Shown here piece after piece: positions 9,027 through 17,661 of a stretch of 64,000 bases of DNA; positions within the stretch are counted from its first letter, which is position 1, and every line of letters begins with the position of its first letter. The notes below the pieces were generated by a model. That model saw nothing but the letters and a program-made list of their open reading frames with translations. It was not told the origin of the DNA and did no database searches. Location: contig NZ_CP097484.1 of NCBI RefSeq assembly GCF_023546765.1, positions 499,501 through 563,500 of the forward strand, given 5' to 3'. Origin of the DNA: Methylobacterium tardum. GTDB lineage: Bacteria > Pseudomonadota > Alphaproteobacteria > Rhizobiales > Beijerinckiaceae. Made by a program: the position numbers and the translations under genes.

Positions 9027-9719
9027 GTGCTCGGCTTCACCCCGGAGGAATGGACCGCCGTCGCCCTGAGCCTGCGGGTGGCGGCGGTGGCGACGCTCGC
9101 GAGCCTGGGTCCGGGCCTCGCCGTGGCGTGGCTGCTCGCCCGGCGCCGGTTTCCCGGCCGCGCGCTCCTCGACGGGCTGGTCCACCTGCCGCTGATCCTG
9201 CCTCCCGTAGTCACCGGCTACCTGCTGCTGCTGACCTTCGGCCGACGTGGCCTGTTCGGCAGCGCGCTCGCCGAGATCGGCCTCGTCTTCTCGTTCCGCT
9301 GGACCGGGGCCGCGCTGGCCTGCGCGATCATGGGGTTTCCCCTCATGGTGCGGGCGATGCGGCTGTCGATCGAGGCGGTGGACCGGCGGCTGGAGCAGGC
9401 GGCGGCAACCCTGGGCGCGAGTCCGCTCGCGGTGTTCCTGACCGTGACCGTGCCGCTGAGCCTGCCCGGCTGCATCGCGGGGGCCGTGCTGGCCTTCGCC
9501 AAGGCGATGGGCGAATTCGGCGCGACCATCACCTTCGTGTCCAACATCCCGGGGGAGACTCAGACGCTGCCGTCGGCCATCTACACGCTGACGCAGGTCC
9601 CCGGCGGCGAGGGGCCGGCCCTGCGCCTCACCCTGATCTCGATCGCCCTATCTGTGACGGCGCTGCTCGTGTCCGAGTTCCTGGCGGCCCGGGCAGCGCG
9701 GCGGCTGGGAGCGGGCTGA
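9027..9719 (+). CDS. modB: Molybdate ABC transporter permease ModB
   Basis: Inner-membrane permease of the molybdate importer. The 230 residues have about five hydrophobic segments and the binding-protein-dependent permease (EAA) loop, seen as EQAAATLGASPLAVF, which docks on the ATPase. KAMGEFGATITFVSN near the end is typical of ModB. The GTG start at 9027 lies just after modA. The ATPase gene does not follow directly: a reverse glutathione S-transferase gene and a repeat intervene before modC at 10713. Confidence 0.93.
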   Translation: MLGFTPEEWTAVALSLRVAAVATLASLGPGLAVAWLLARRRFPGRALLDGLVHLPLILPPVVTGYLLLLTFGRRGLFGSALAEIGLVFSFRWTGAALACAIMGFPLMVRAMRLSIEAVDRRLEQAAATLGASPLAVFLTVTVPLSLPGCIAGAVLAFAKAMGEFGATITFVSNIPGETQTLPSAIYTLTQVPGGEGPALRLTLISIALSVTALLVSEFLAARAARRLGAG

Positions 9720-9843
9720 CATGACGGCATCGATCCGCTGCCCGTCGGAGGTGCGATCCCGGACCATCCAGCGTACGTCCGGAAGGCAGGGAGCCCGCAA
9801 TGCTGTCCTTCGGCCGATCGTTGGCGCGGCAGGCGCAGACCTC

Positions 9844-9907
9844 CGTCATCCCGGGGCTGCGGCGCGGATCCCGGGATCCAGAGCCGCCGACGCGCCAAGG
9901 CTGAGCA
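9844..9907 (+). repeat. REP-like palindromic repeat (GTCATCCCGGGG family)
   Basis: The stretch reads GTCATCCCGGGG ... ATCCCGGGATCCAGAGCCGCCGA and matches, in inverted orientation, the copy at about 37020-37081. It is internally palindromic around CCCGGGATCC. It lies in the 274-base gap between modB and the reverse gst gene; the rest of that gap shows nothing else I can identify. Confidence 0.65.
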
Positions 9908-9993
9908 CCGGCCGCGCATCAAGATTTCGGTCTCACCGGCGGCGTCCCGGATTGACGAGCGGACACGCGGTGATCGCGCCAGCCGACACGGCT

Positions 9994-10650
9994 TCAGGCG
10001 TACGCGTAGGGACCGCCCGCCTGCAGCGCGCGCTGATAGGCCGGGCGGGCGTGAATGCGCGCGAGCCATGCCTCGGCCTGCGGCCCGGCCCCTGTGCCGC
10101 GCGCCGCGAAGGCCTCCAGCGGGAAGCTCATCATGATGTCGGCGGCGGTGAAATCCGTTCCGCAGAAATACGGCTGGCCGGTGAGCTCCGTCTCCCAGTA
10201 GGCCGCGTGCCGGCGCAGATCCGGATCGGCGAAACCCTGGAGCACGCGCCCGGCGATCCGGCTCACCAGGGGACGCAGCAGCCACGGGCTGCTGGGGGCC
10301 AAACGGGAGAAGATCAGCTTGAGCAGAAGCGGCGGCATTGCCGACCCTTCGGCGTAATGCAGCCAGTAGACGTAGCGCGCATGCGCCTCCGTCCCCGGGG
10401 CGGGCACCAGCGCGCCGCCGGTCCTGCCGGTGAGATACGTCACGATCGCGCCGGTCTCGGCGATCACCGTCCCGTCCTCCGTGATCACCGGCGACTTGCC
10501 CAGCGGGTGGACGGCGACGAGGTCCGGCGGGGCGCGCAGGGTCCGCGGGTCGCGGGCGTAGCGCTGCACCCGGTAGGGCAGGCCGAGTTCCTCCAAGAGC
10601 CAGAGCACGCGCTGCGAGCGGCTGTTCTCGAGATGGTGGACCGTGATCAT
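9994..10650 (-). CDS. Glutathione S-transferase family protein
   Basis: Cytosolic GST of 218 residues. The thioredoxin-like N-terminal domain shows HHLENSRSQRVLWLLEELGL, the cis-proline region LGKSPVITEDG and the glutathione-contacting ETGAIVTYL. The C-terminal all-alpha domain contains the N-capping-type FTAADIMMSFPLEA. The substrate is unknown; GSTs of this type serve detoxification or thiol chemistry. It lies in reverse orientation between modB and modC, which are normally adjacent, so it probably entered an ancestral modABC operon together with its flanking repeat. Confidence 0.88.
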   Translation of the reverse strand: MITVHHLENSRSQRVLWLLEELGLPYRVQRYARDPRTLRAPPDLVAVHPLGKSPVITEDGTVIAETGAIVTYLTGRTGGALVPAPGTEAHARYVYWLHYAEGSAMPPLLLKLIFSRLAPSSPWLLRPLVSRIAGRVLQGFADPDLRRHAAYWETELTGQPYFCGTDFTAADIMMSFPLEAFAARGTGAGPQAEAWLARIHARPAYQRALQAGGPYAYA

Positions 10651-10712
10651 GGCGCGCGCGTCCGGACCGGCGCCGGAGCGCGCCGCGCCCCCTGTTACGC
10701 GAGTCGCTCCGC

Positions 10713-11815
10713 GTGAGCATCCAAGTCGACGTCCAGCTTCGGCGCGGGGCCTTCGCCCTTGAGGCCGCCTTCGCGGCCGGGCCGGGGCTCACCGCCCTGT
10801 TCGGGCGCTCGGGTTCGGGAAAGACGACGCTGATCGACCTGATCGCCGGGCTCGCCCGGCCGGACCGGGGCCGGATCGCGGTCGACGGCGCCGCGCTGGT
10901 CGATACCGCCGCCGGATTGTTCCTGCCGCCGCATCGGCGCCGCGTCGGTGTCGTCTTCCAGGATGCACGGCTGTTCCCGCATCTGAGCGTGCGGACCAAT
11001 CTGGGCTACGGCCGCGTCTTCGCGCGGCACCGGCCTGATCCGGCGGCCTTCGCGTCGGTGACCGAGATGCTCGGTATCGGCCATCTTCTCGACCGACAGC
11101 CGGCGGGGCTCTCGGGGGCGAGCGGCAGCGGGTCGCGATCGGCCGGGCGCTGCTCGCCCAGCCCCGCCTCCTGCTGATGGACGAGCCGCTGGCTGCGCTG
11201 GACGAGGCCCGCAAGGCCGAAATCCTGCCCTATATCGAGCGCCTGCGCGACGAGGCCGGGGTGCCGATCGTCTATGTCAGCCACGCCGTCTCGGAGGTGG
11301 CGCGGCTCGCCACCACGGTGGTCGTGCTGGAGGCGGGGCGCGTAGCTGCCGCCGGCCCCGCGGAGGCGATCCTGCGCCGCGCCGACCTCGTGCCGATCCA
11401 CGAGGCCGAGGCCGGCGCGTTGCTCGACATGGTCGTGGCGGACCGAGATCCGGAGACGGGCCTGACGCGCCTGACCGGAGCCGCGGGCCAGCTGCTGGTG
11501 CCTGGACCGGCGCGCGCGCCGGGGGCGCGCCTGCGGGTGCGTATCCCGGCCCGGGACGTCCTGGTCGCCACCGAGCGTCCTCGAGGCCTCAGCGCGCGCA
11601 ACATCCTCGCGGGCCGTGTCAGCGCGCTGACACCGTCCGGCACGGAGATCCTGGTGGAGATCGACTGCAAAGGGGCGCCGCTCGCCGCGCGCCTCACCGC
11701 GGCGGCGGTGCGTGAACTCGGTCTCGTGCCGGACAGCCCTGTCTACGCGATCATCAAGAGCGCGGCCTTCGATCCCGCGGGGATCGGCACGCTGAAGCCC
11801 CCCGTCGCGATCTGA
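10713..11815 (+). CDS. modC: Molybdate ABC transporter ATPase ModC (frame broken at 11114-11118)
   Basis: ATPase subunit of the molybdate importer. The first frame, from GTG 10713, carries the Walker A loop FGRSGSGKTTLIDL and the Q-loop VVFQDARLFPHL. It breaks inside the ABC signature, where LSGGERQR should be read. A run of five G at 11114-11118 needs a sixth to restore the frame. The second frame holds Walker B (LLLMDEPLAALD), the switch His in YVSHAVSEV and a C-terminal Mop/TOBE molybdate-binding domain. One added base gives 367 residues, the normal length. I treat it as one functional gene with a sequencing error; a true null mutation is the alternative. Confidence 0.9.
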
Positions 11816-11842
11816 ACGCAAGCCGCGCCGACCGCTCCCGGT

Positions 11843-11950
11843 CTAGCCGAGCTGCGTCAGCAGCGTGAAGGCACCGAAGATCAAGACCGCACCGACCGAG
11901 GCCGCCAGCAGAATGAGAGCGGCGCGCGACTCCCGTATTTCCGGCGACAT
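11843..11950 (-). CDS. Micro-protein, 35 residues, single membrane helix
   Basis: An ATG at 11950 is preceded by GGAGGGGAG, one of the best ribosome-binding sites in the window. The product MSPEIRESRAALILLAASVG continues into a hydrophobic helix and ends TLLTQLG. A short polar N-terminus followed by one transmembrane segment is the whole protein. No family is recognised. It is convergent with modC and divergent from the DUF1348-tetR pair. Confidence 0.55.
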   Translation of the reverse strand: MSPEIRESRAALILLAASVGAVLIFGAFTLLTQLG

Positions 11951-12086
11951 GGCTCCCCTCCGGTCCCGGCGCGCGTTGGCCCGCGGCACGACAGGGCCAG
12001 ATTTGCACCGTTCCGCCGGCCTGTCGACACGCACGGCACCACACCCTCGACAGGGCAAACCAATTGACGCGAGCGGTCGAGTCGGA

Positions 12087-12116
12087 GCATGTTTGTACCG
12101 ATCGGTACAAACATGC
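12087..12116. promoter_or_regulatory. Perfect 30-bp palindrome, probable TetR operator
   Basis: The arms are GCATGTTTGTACCGA and its exact reverse complement, with no spacer; the core TGTACCGATCGGTACA is like many TetR-family operators. It ends on the ATG at 12113 of the DUF1348 gene and lies about 490 bases before the tetR gene of the same operon. The natural reading is autoregulation of both genes by that TetR protein. Thirty exact bases are far beyond chance. Confidence 0.75.
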
Positions 12117-12598
12117 GCAGGGATGAGCACGATGTCGGACCGCCCCCGTTTCCGCCTTTTACCGCCGAGACCGCGGCCCAGAAGGCCCGCATGGCCGAGG
12201 ACGCCTGGAACGGGCGCGATCCGGAGCGCGTGTCGCTTGCCTACACGCCGGACAGCGTCTGGCGGAACCGCAGCGAGTTCTTCACGGGCCGTGAGGCCAT
12301 CGTCGCCTTCCTCCAGCGCAAATGGGCGAAGGAACTGGATTATCGGCTGATCAAGGAGCTCTGGACCTTCGGGGGCGACCGCATCGCGGTGCGCTTCGCC
12401 TATGAGTGGCACAACGCGGAGGGACACTGGTTCCGGTCCTACGGCAATGAGAACTGGGAGTTCGACGCGCACGGCCTGATGCGGCGGCGGATCGCCAGCA
12501 TCAACGACCTTTCGATTGAGGAGTCGGAACGGAAGTTCCACTGGCCGCTGGGCCGCCGCCCCGACGACCATCCGGGCCTCAGCGATCTCGGCCTCTGA
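12113..12598 (+). CDS. DUF1348 / NTF2-like (SnoaL-like) protein
   Basis: Small alpha+beta-barrel protein of 161 residues. It contains [20 protein letters not shown], the DUF1348 pattern [20 protein letters not shown], and [23 protein letters not shown] (in two parts). Members are often called nuclear transport factor 2 family proteins; their substrate is generally unknown. The ATG at 12113 forms the end of the palindromic operator; an in-frame ATG at 12089 inside the palindrome would extend it by eight residues. If 12113 is used there is almost no room for a separate ribosome-binding site, so a leaderless mRNA or the upstream start must be considered. tetR follows after 5 bases. Confidence 0.8.
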   Translation: MRRDEHDVGPPPFPPFTAETAAQKARMAEDAWNGRDPERVSLAYTPDSVWRNRSEFFTGREAIVAFLQRKWAKELDYRLIKELWTFGGDRIAVRFAYEWHNAEGHWFRSYGNENWEFDAHGLMRRRIASINDLSIEESERKFHWPLGRRPDDHPGLSDLGL

Positions 12599-12603
12599 CG
12601 GCT

Positions 12604-13152
12604 GTGGCCGGTCGGGCCGGGCTGCTCCCCGTGCTGGCGGAGGTGTTTCGCGAGCACGGCTATGAGGGCGCCAGCCTGGCGCTGATCAGCCGTGCAACCG
12701 GGCTGGGCAAGGGCAGCCTGTACAACCTCTTCCCCGGCGGGAAAGCCGAGATGGCGGCCTGCGTGCTGGCCGAGATCGACGCGTGGTTCGAGGCCAACCT
12801 GTACGCGCCGCTTCGCGAGGCGGACCCGCCGGCCGAGGCGGTGTCGGCCATGTTCGACGCCGTCCAGGCATATTTCCGCTCCGGCCGGCGGGTCTGCCTC
12901 GTGGGCGTGGTGGCGCTCGGCTCGGAGCGCGAGCGCTTCGCCGAGGCGGTGCAAAGCTACTTCGCGCGCTGGGTGGCGGCGCTGGCCGATGCCCTGAAGC
13001 GATCGGGCCGGGACGACGCGGCGAGCGTCGCTCTGGCGGAGGAGGTCGTCGCCCAGATCCAGGGGGCGATCGTCCTGGCGCGGGCCCTCGGCGAGCCCGC
13101 GCTCTTCAGCCGAGCGATGACCGCCCTGAGGGCCAGGGTCGCCGCGATCTGA
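12604..13152 (+). CDS. TetR/AcrR family transcriptional regulator
   Basis: 182 residues with an N-terminal helix-turn-helix: EVFREHGYEGASLALISRAT followed by the recognition helix in GKGSLYNLFPGGKAEM. The ligand-binding C-terminal domain follows (VQAYFRSGRRVCLVGVVALG). The GTG start at 12604 leaves a short N-terminal arm, slightly shorter than many TetR proteins. The gene lies 5 bases after the DUF1348 gene, and the pair is preceded by a perfect palindrome, so it most likely represses its own operon. The inducer is unknown. Confidence 0.85.
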   Translation: MAGRAGLLPVLAEVFREHGYEGASLALISRATGLGKGSLYNLFPGGKAEMAACVLAEIDAWFEANLYAPLREADPPAEAVSAMFDAVQAYFRSGRRVCLVGVVALGSERERFAEAVQSYFARWVAALADALKRSGRDDAASVALAEEVVAQIQGAIVLARALGEPALFSRAMTALRARVAAI

Positions 13153-13179
13153 GCGCCGCGACGATCCTGCGCCCGTTGA

Positions 13180-14341
13180 TCAGGCGGCCGTGCGGCGCTC
13201 GACCATCCGCGCTAGGAAAGCGCTGCCGATCGGGATGATCGAGTCGTCCGAAGTTGTAGCCGGCATTGTGCAGGCCCGGGCCGGGATTCGCGCCGAGCCA
13301 GACATAGGCACCGGGCACCGCCATGGTCATGTCGGCGAAATCCTCGCTGCCCATTTTGGGGACGACGTTCGCCTCGACCTTGTCGGCCCCCAACAGCTCG
13401 GTGGCGACCTCCGTGGCCGCCGCCGCCTGCTCGGGCGCGTTCTCCAGCACGGAGAACACGTCCTGCAGGTCGACCGTGACCTCGGCGCCGTAGGCGGCAG
13501 CGAAGCCCGCCGCCAGCTCGCGCATGCGGGTACCGGCGAGCGCCCGGATTTCCTTGTCGAAGGTGCGGATCGTGCCGGCGAGATGCGCCGTCTCCGGGAT
13601 CACGTTGTAGGCGGAGCCCGCCTCGATCCGGGTGATCGACAGCACGATCGACTTCAGCGGGTCGGCGTTGCGCGAGACGATCGACTGGAGCGCCTGAGCG
13701 AGCCCGGTGGCGATGATGATCGGGTCGACGCCGCGATGCGGCTGGGCCGCGTGGATGCCCTTGCCGCGGATATGGATGTCGAAAAAGTCGGCCGCCGCCA
13801 TGATCGGCCCGGGCCGGAGCTTGATCATGCCGTGGCCGCCGCCGGGCTGGTTGTGCAGCCCGTAGATCTCGTCGCAGGGGAAGCGCTCGAACAGCCCGTC
13901 CTTCAGCATGGCCCGGGCGCCGCCGCGGCCTTCCTCGGCCGGCTGGAACACGAACACCGCGGTGCCGTCGAAGTCGCGGGTCTCGGCGAGGTAGCGGGCC
14001 GCGCCGACCAGCATCGTGGTGTGCCCGTCATGGCCGCAGGCGTGCATCTTGCCGGCATAGGTCGAGCGGTAGGGGAGGTTGGTCTCCTCCTCGATGGGCA
14101 AGGCGTCCATGTCGGCGCGCAGGCCGATGCGTTTCCCGTTGTCGGTGCGGCCCTTGAGCAGGCCCACCACCCCGGTGCCGCCGACGCCGCGATGCACCTC
14201 GCAGCCGAATTTCTCGAGGAGATCGGCCACGATGCCGGCGGTGCGCACCTCCTCGAAGCCGAGCTCCGGATGGGCGTGCAGATCGCGGCGCAGGGCCGTC
14301 AGCTCGTCGGCATAGGTCTTGATGTGGTCGATCGGGCTCAT
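13180..14341 (-). CDS. M20 family amidohydrolase (frame broken at 13248-13249)
   Basis: Metal-dependent amidohydrolase of the hippurate hydrolase/IAA-amino acid hydrolase type. Visible motifs are LHAHPELGFEE, the metal site MHACGHDGHTTMLVGAA, the catalytic glutamates in FQPAEEGRGGARAM, the dimerisation domain (about 180-300) with GSAYNVIPETAHLAGTIR, and GSEDFADM near the end. After GLHNAGYNF the frame as given becomes nonsense. Removing one base of the CC at 13248-13249 gives DDSIIPIGSAFLARMVERR and a stop at 13180, for 386 residues, the normal family length. Its ATG overlaps the likely stop of the upstream GNAT gene. The substrate cannot be told from sequence. Confidence 0.88.
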
Positions 14342-15635
14342 GTCTCGGAACTCTCGGGGGTGATGTCTTGGAAGGGACGGTCTTCGGAGGCGGGGCCTCG
14401 GGACGCGCCGCGCCGTCGCAGGCGCCGCCCTCATCCGTACGCCGGAACGGCGTCAGCGTGTCGAGGACGTCGACCGCCTCGGCGACGTGGGCGCGTTCCC
14501 GCTGCAAGTAATCGGCCACGGCGCGGCGCAGGGCCGGGTCGGCGATGTCGTGGGCCGAGTGCATCAGGACCGGCCGGTAACCGCGGGCGAGCTTGTGCTC
14601 GCCCTGGGCGCCCGCCTCAACGCGCTTCAGGCCGCGGGCAATCGCGAAATCGATCGCCTGATAGTAGCAGACCTCGAAGTGCAGGAACGGGTGATCCTCG
14701 ATGCAGCCCCAGTTGCGCCCGTAGAGCGCCGTGTCGCCGATCAGGTTGATCGCGCCGGCGATGTAGGCATTGTTGCGCTTGGCCATTACCAGCAGCACGC
14801 GGTCGGCCATCCGCTCGGACAGGAGCGAGAAGAACCGGCGATTGAGGTAGGGCCGCCCCCACTTGCGGGAGCCCGTGTCGGTGTAGAAGGCGTAGAACGC
14901 GTCCCAGTGCGCCTCGGTGATGTCCGCGCCGGTCAGGTGCTCCACGGAGATGCCGGGTGCGAGCGCGTCGCGGCGCTCCTTGCGGATGGTCTTGCGCTTG
15001 CGCGAGGCCAGGGCGGCGAGAAAGTCGCCGAAGCGCCCGTAGCCGTCGTTCTGCCAGTGGAACTGCTGGTCGGTGCGCTGCAGGAAACCCGCTGCGCCGG
15101 CCCGGTTCCACTCGGCCTCGCGCATGAAGGTGACGTGGATCGAGGAGGCCTTGGTCTCGGCCCGCAGGGCCCGCAGGCCCGCGACGAGGCCGGCGGTGGC
15201 CTCATCGGGATCGGCGCCCGGGGCGATCAGGAAGCGCGGGCCGGTCACGGGGGTGAACGGCACGCTCACCTGGAGCTTGGGGTAGTATTCGCCGCCGGCC
15301 CGCTCGTAGGCATCGGCCCAGCCGTGGTCGAACACGTACTCGCCCTGGCTGTGCGTCTTCAGATAGCAGGGCACCACGCCGAGGCGCGCGCCGTCGCGCT
15401 CCACGGAGACGTGGAGCGGCAGCCAGCCGGTCCTGCGGGAGACGCAGCCCGAATCCTCCAGGGCCGACAGGAACGCGTGCGACACGAAAGGGTTATGCGT
15501 CTCGTCGCCGGCCGCCAGGGTCTCGGGGGAGAAGGCGCAGGCATCCCATTCCGCCGCGCCGATGTCCTTCAATCCGGGCAGCGCCCGCACGGTGAGCGTG
15601 GGGGTCTCCGGCATCGGCCCGGGTGCTTGCTTCAT
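14338..15635 (-). CDS. FemAB-like GNAT acyltransferase (COG3146/DUF482); 3' frame doubtful
   Basis: Protein of the DUF482 ('peptidogalycan biosynthesis') family, a double GNAT-fold acyltransferase whose true substrate is unknown. Recognisable stretches are FDHGWADAYERAGGEYYPK, the basic SRKRKTIRKERRDA, LNRRFFSLLSERM and YYQAIDFAIARGLKRVEAGA. The gene body ends around ADYLQRERAHVAEAVDVLDT. As given, the frame runs on to 14028 antisense-free but inside the amidohydrolase gene. A single missing base between about 14365 and 14430 would instead give a tail ending DITPESSET and a TGA overlapping the next ATG, typical of operon spacing. I used that corrected end; it is inference. Confidence 0.75.
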
Positions 15636-15766
15636 GAGCGAGAGTCTAGCCGGTGTCCGGAGCGGAGCAAGCGGGCGGATGCGCGCGGCGGCGATGGCAG
15701 CCTTTCAACCGGGCGCCTAACGAAACCGCTTTCACATCCTTTGGCCGACGACGAAGCCCAGGCGCC

Positions 15767-16168
15767 TCACTCGCTGAACCGGCCGACGCAGGAGACGTCG
15801 CCCTCGCTGCAGGTTAGATACCCGTTCAGCACCGAAGTTCGCGCGGCTGTGACACGCGCCAGGCAGTCCGCGCGGACCTGCGGCTGCATGGAGCCGCCCT
15901 CGACGCCCATCGCCTCCAGGGCGCAGCTCGCGTCCCGGAACGGCAGCCACGCCTTCTGTGCCACGCGCAAACCGTCCTTCGCCCTGGGGCTGATCTGCTT
16001 CATCAGCCGGGTATACGCCTGGTTCATCGTCGCATCCGCGCGGTCGTACGCGGCCCCGGCGCAGGCGTTCAGATCCATCTGGGTCGCGCCGGTGCAGGGA
16101 TCGTCCGCCGTGGCCGGTCCGGCGGTGATCAGGAACGCCGTGAGGCCGACGAACAGCCTTCGCTTCAC
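15767..16168 (-). CDS. LprI-like lysozyme inhibitor family protein (DUF1311)
   Basis: Secreted 133-residue protein: signal peptide to about residue 21 (GLTAFLITAGPATADDPC), then the LprI/DUF1311 pattern with QMDLNACAGAAYDRADATMN, LMKQISPRAKDGLRVAQKAW and LPFRDASCALEAMG. Paired cysteines fit a disulfide-stabilised periplasmic fold. The founding family member inhibits lysozyme, but most bacterial members are untested. The GTG start at 16168 overlaps the stop of the upstream GDPD gene (GTGA), so the two are translationally coupled. Confidence 0.8.
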   Translation of the reverse strand: MKRRLFVGLTAFLITAGPATADDPCTGATQMDLNACAGAAYDRADATMNQAYTRLMKQISPRAKDGLRVAQKAWLPFRDASCALEAMGVEGGSMQPQVRADCLARVTAARTSVLNGYLTCSEGDVSCVGRFSE

Positions 16169-16913
16169 GGCACGAACCCCTCGAACACCATCTGGTCCGC
16201 ATGCGTGCCCGCACGGGCGCGCTGATCCTCGGTCCGGACCGTCCAGGTCATCACCGGGATCCGGCCGAGTAGCCGGCACAGATACGTCGGCGCGCAGGGC
16301 AGGTCGCCGACGCGCCAGGACAGGAAATCCGGCCGCGACTCGGCGAAGTGCAGGAGGTTGGACAAAGCCGGCGGGCGCTCGGCGGGAGCGCCGCGTAGAT
16401 CGGGTCGTCCTGCGTGGTCTCCGCCACGATTCCGCGCGGGACCGTCGGCGGGCAGAGGTCCCGCAGGGCCGCGACGATCTGCGGGTCGAAGGATTTCAGC
16501 GCCACCGGGCCCGTGTAGGCCGCCGCGACGTCGGCGGCGCGGGTGGCGAGCCGCAGGTCGCCGTCGTAGCGGGACTTGACCTCGATCACCACCGGAACGG
16601 CGCCGTCCACCGCCGCCAGGAAGGCCGATAGCGTCGGCATCGTCTCGGCGGAGCCGGCGATCCCGAGGCGCCCGAGCGAGGCCGCGGATTTCGACGCGAC
16701 CGATCTGCTCGCCTCCGTCAGACGCCCGAGGGCGGCGTCGTGGAACACCATCGCCTCGCCGTCGGCGCTCAATTGCACGTCGCACTCGATGGCGAAGCCG
16801 CCGGCCACCGCCGCCCGGGCCGCCGCCAGGGTGTTCTCCGGCCGGCCCGCCGCGCGGTCATGAAGCCCGCGATGGGCGATCGGCCGTGCGGTGAGCCAGT
16901 CGGGCGCGGCCAT
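16165..16913 (-). CDS. Glycerophosphodiester phosphodiesterase (frame broken at 16384-16386)
   Basis: Hydrolyses glycerophosphodiesters to glycerol-3-phosphate and an alcohol. Family motifs are IAHRGLHDRAAGRPENTLAA (catalytic His and NT), FAIECDVQLSADGEAMVFHD (metal-binding E/D and second His) and VVIEVKSRYDGD. After AAL the frame fails; one added base at the GGG 16384-16386 joins it to PAERPPALSNLLHFAESRPD and to the normal end RIPVMTWTVRTEDQRARA. Repaired length is 249 residues. No signal peptide, so it is the cytoplasmic form. It lies two bases after the RidA gene stop. Confidence 0.87.
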
Positions 16914-16915
16914 GG

Positions 16916-17389
16916 CTACCGGACCTCGAACATGGCCTCGACCTCGACGGCAGCGTCGAGGGGCAGCTCCGCCACGCCGACGGTCGAGCGGGCGTGACGC
17001 CCGCGATCGCCGAGCAACTCGACCATCAGGTCGGAGGCGCCGTTCATGACGCCGGCCACCGCCGAGAAGCCCGGCGCCGCGTTGATGAAGCCGCCGAGCC
17101 GCACGCACTGGACCACCGCGCGGTCGAGGTCGGTCACCGCGGCCTCGAGCTGGGCGAGCACGTTGAGGGCACAGAGCCGGGCGGCCGCCTTGCCGGCCTC
17201 GGCCGAGACGTTGCCGCCGACCTTGCCCGTGTGCTCGGCGGCGAGCTTGCCGTCCGTGCCGAAGCAGATCTGGCCGGAGATCACCACGAGCGCGCCCGTG
17301 CGCACGAACGGCACGTAGTTCGCCACCGGCGCCGCCGCTTTCGGCAGGGCGAGGCCCAGAGCCTCCAGGCGTTCCTTGACCGTGCTCAT
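16916..17389 (-). CDS. RidA family protein (YjgF/YER057c/UK114 superfamily)
   Basis: 157-residue member of the longer RidA subgroup, whose archetype deaminates reactive enamine/imine intermediates from PLP enzymes. It shows VISGQICFGTDGKLAAEHTG, ARLCALNVLAQLEAAVTDLD and RSTVGVAELPLDAAVEVEAM, with the conserved Arg-Ser-x-x-Gly-V-x-x-L pattern. The ATG at 17389 has GGGAG about eight bases before it. The GDPD and LprI-like genes follow directly on the same strand and probably share its transcript. Confidence 0.88.
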   Translation of the reverse strand: MSTVKERLEALGLALPKAAAPVANYVPFVRTGALVVISGQICFGTDGKLAAEHTGKVGGNVSAEAGKAAARLCALNVLAQLEAAVTDLDRAVVQCVRLGGFINAAPGFSAVAGVMNGASDLMVELLGDRGRHARSTVGVAELPLDAAVEVEAMFEVR

Positions 17390-17540
17390 CGCGATCTCCC
17401 TCGCTGACTGAAATCCGCCCGAGGCTGGAGCATGGCCGCCCCCCGCCGCGCAAGGAAAAAGACCGGCTGAACGATCGGGTCATCAGCGGTTTGACGGTGT
17501 CGCGCAGAGCAGCCGCGCGCGCGCGCCGAGCATAGAAACG

Positions 17541-17568
17541 TTGACAGCGCCGGCCTCTTTCATAGTAA
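17541..17568 (+). promoter_or_regulatory. Probable sigma-70 promoter of argD
   Basis: TTGACA at 17541-17546 and TAGTAA at 17563-17568 are separated by 16 bases and lie about 94 bases upstream of the argD start. The AT-rich -10 stands out in this GC-rich gap. Pattern match only. Confidence 0.45.
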
Positions 17569-17661
17569 TCGCGCGCGTGCCGCCCATCACTGAGGCGGCA
17601 CTTTCATTTGGAGCCGGCTACGCTTGCTCCGCGACTTTTGCCTGAAACGGAGATGGGACCC

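Noticed and set aside
14487..16631. 714-codon plus-strand frame over the GNAT, LprI and GDPD genes
   Set aside because: Composition is a reversed-coding pattern and no domain is recognisable; the minus-strand genes explain the region.
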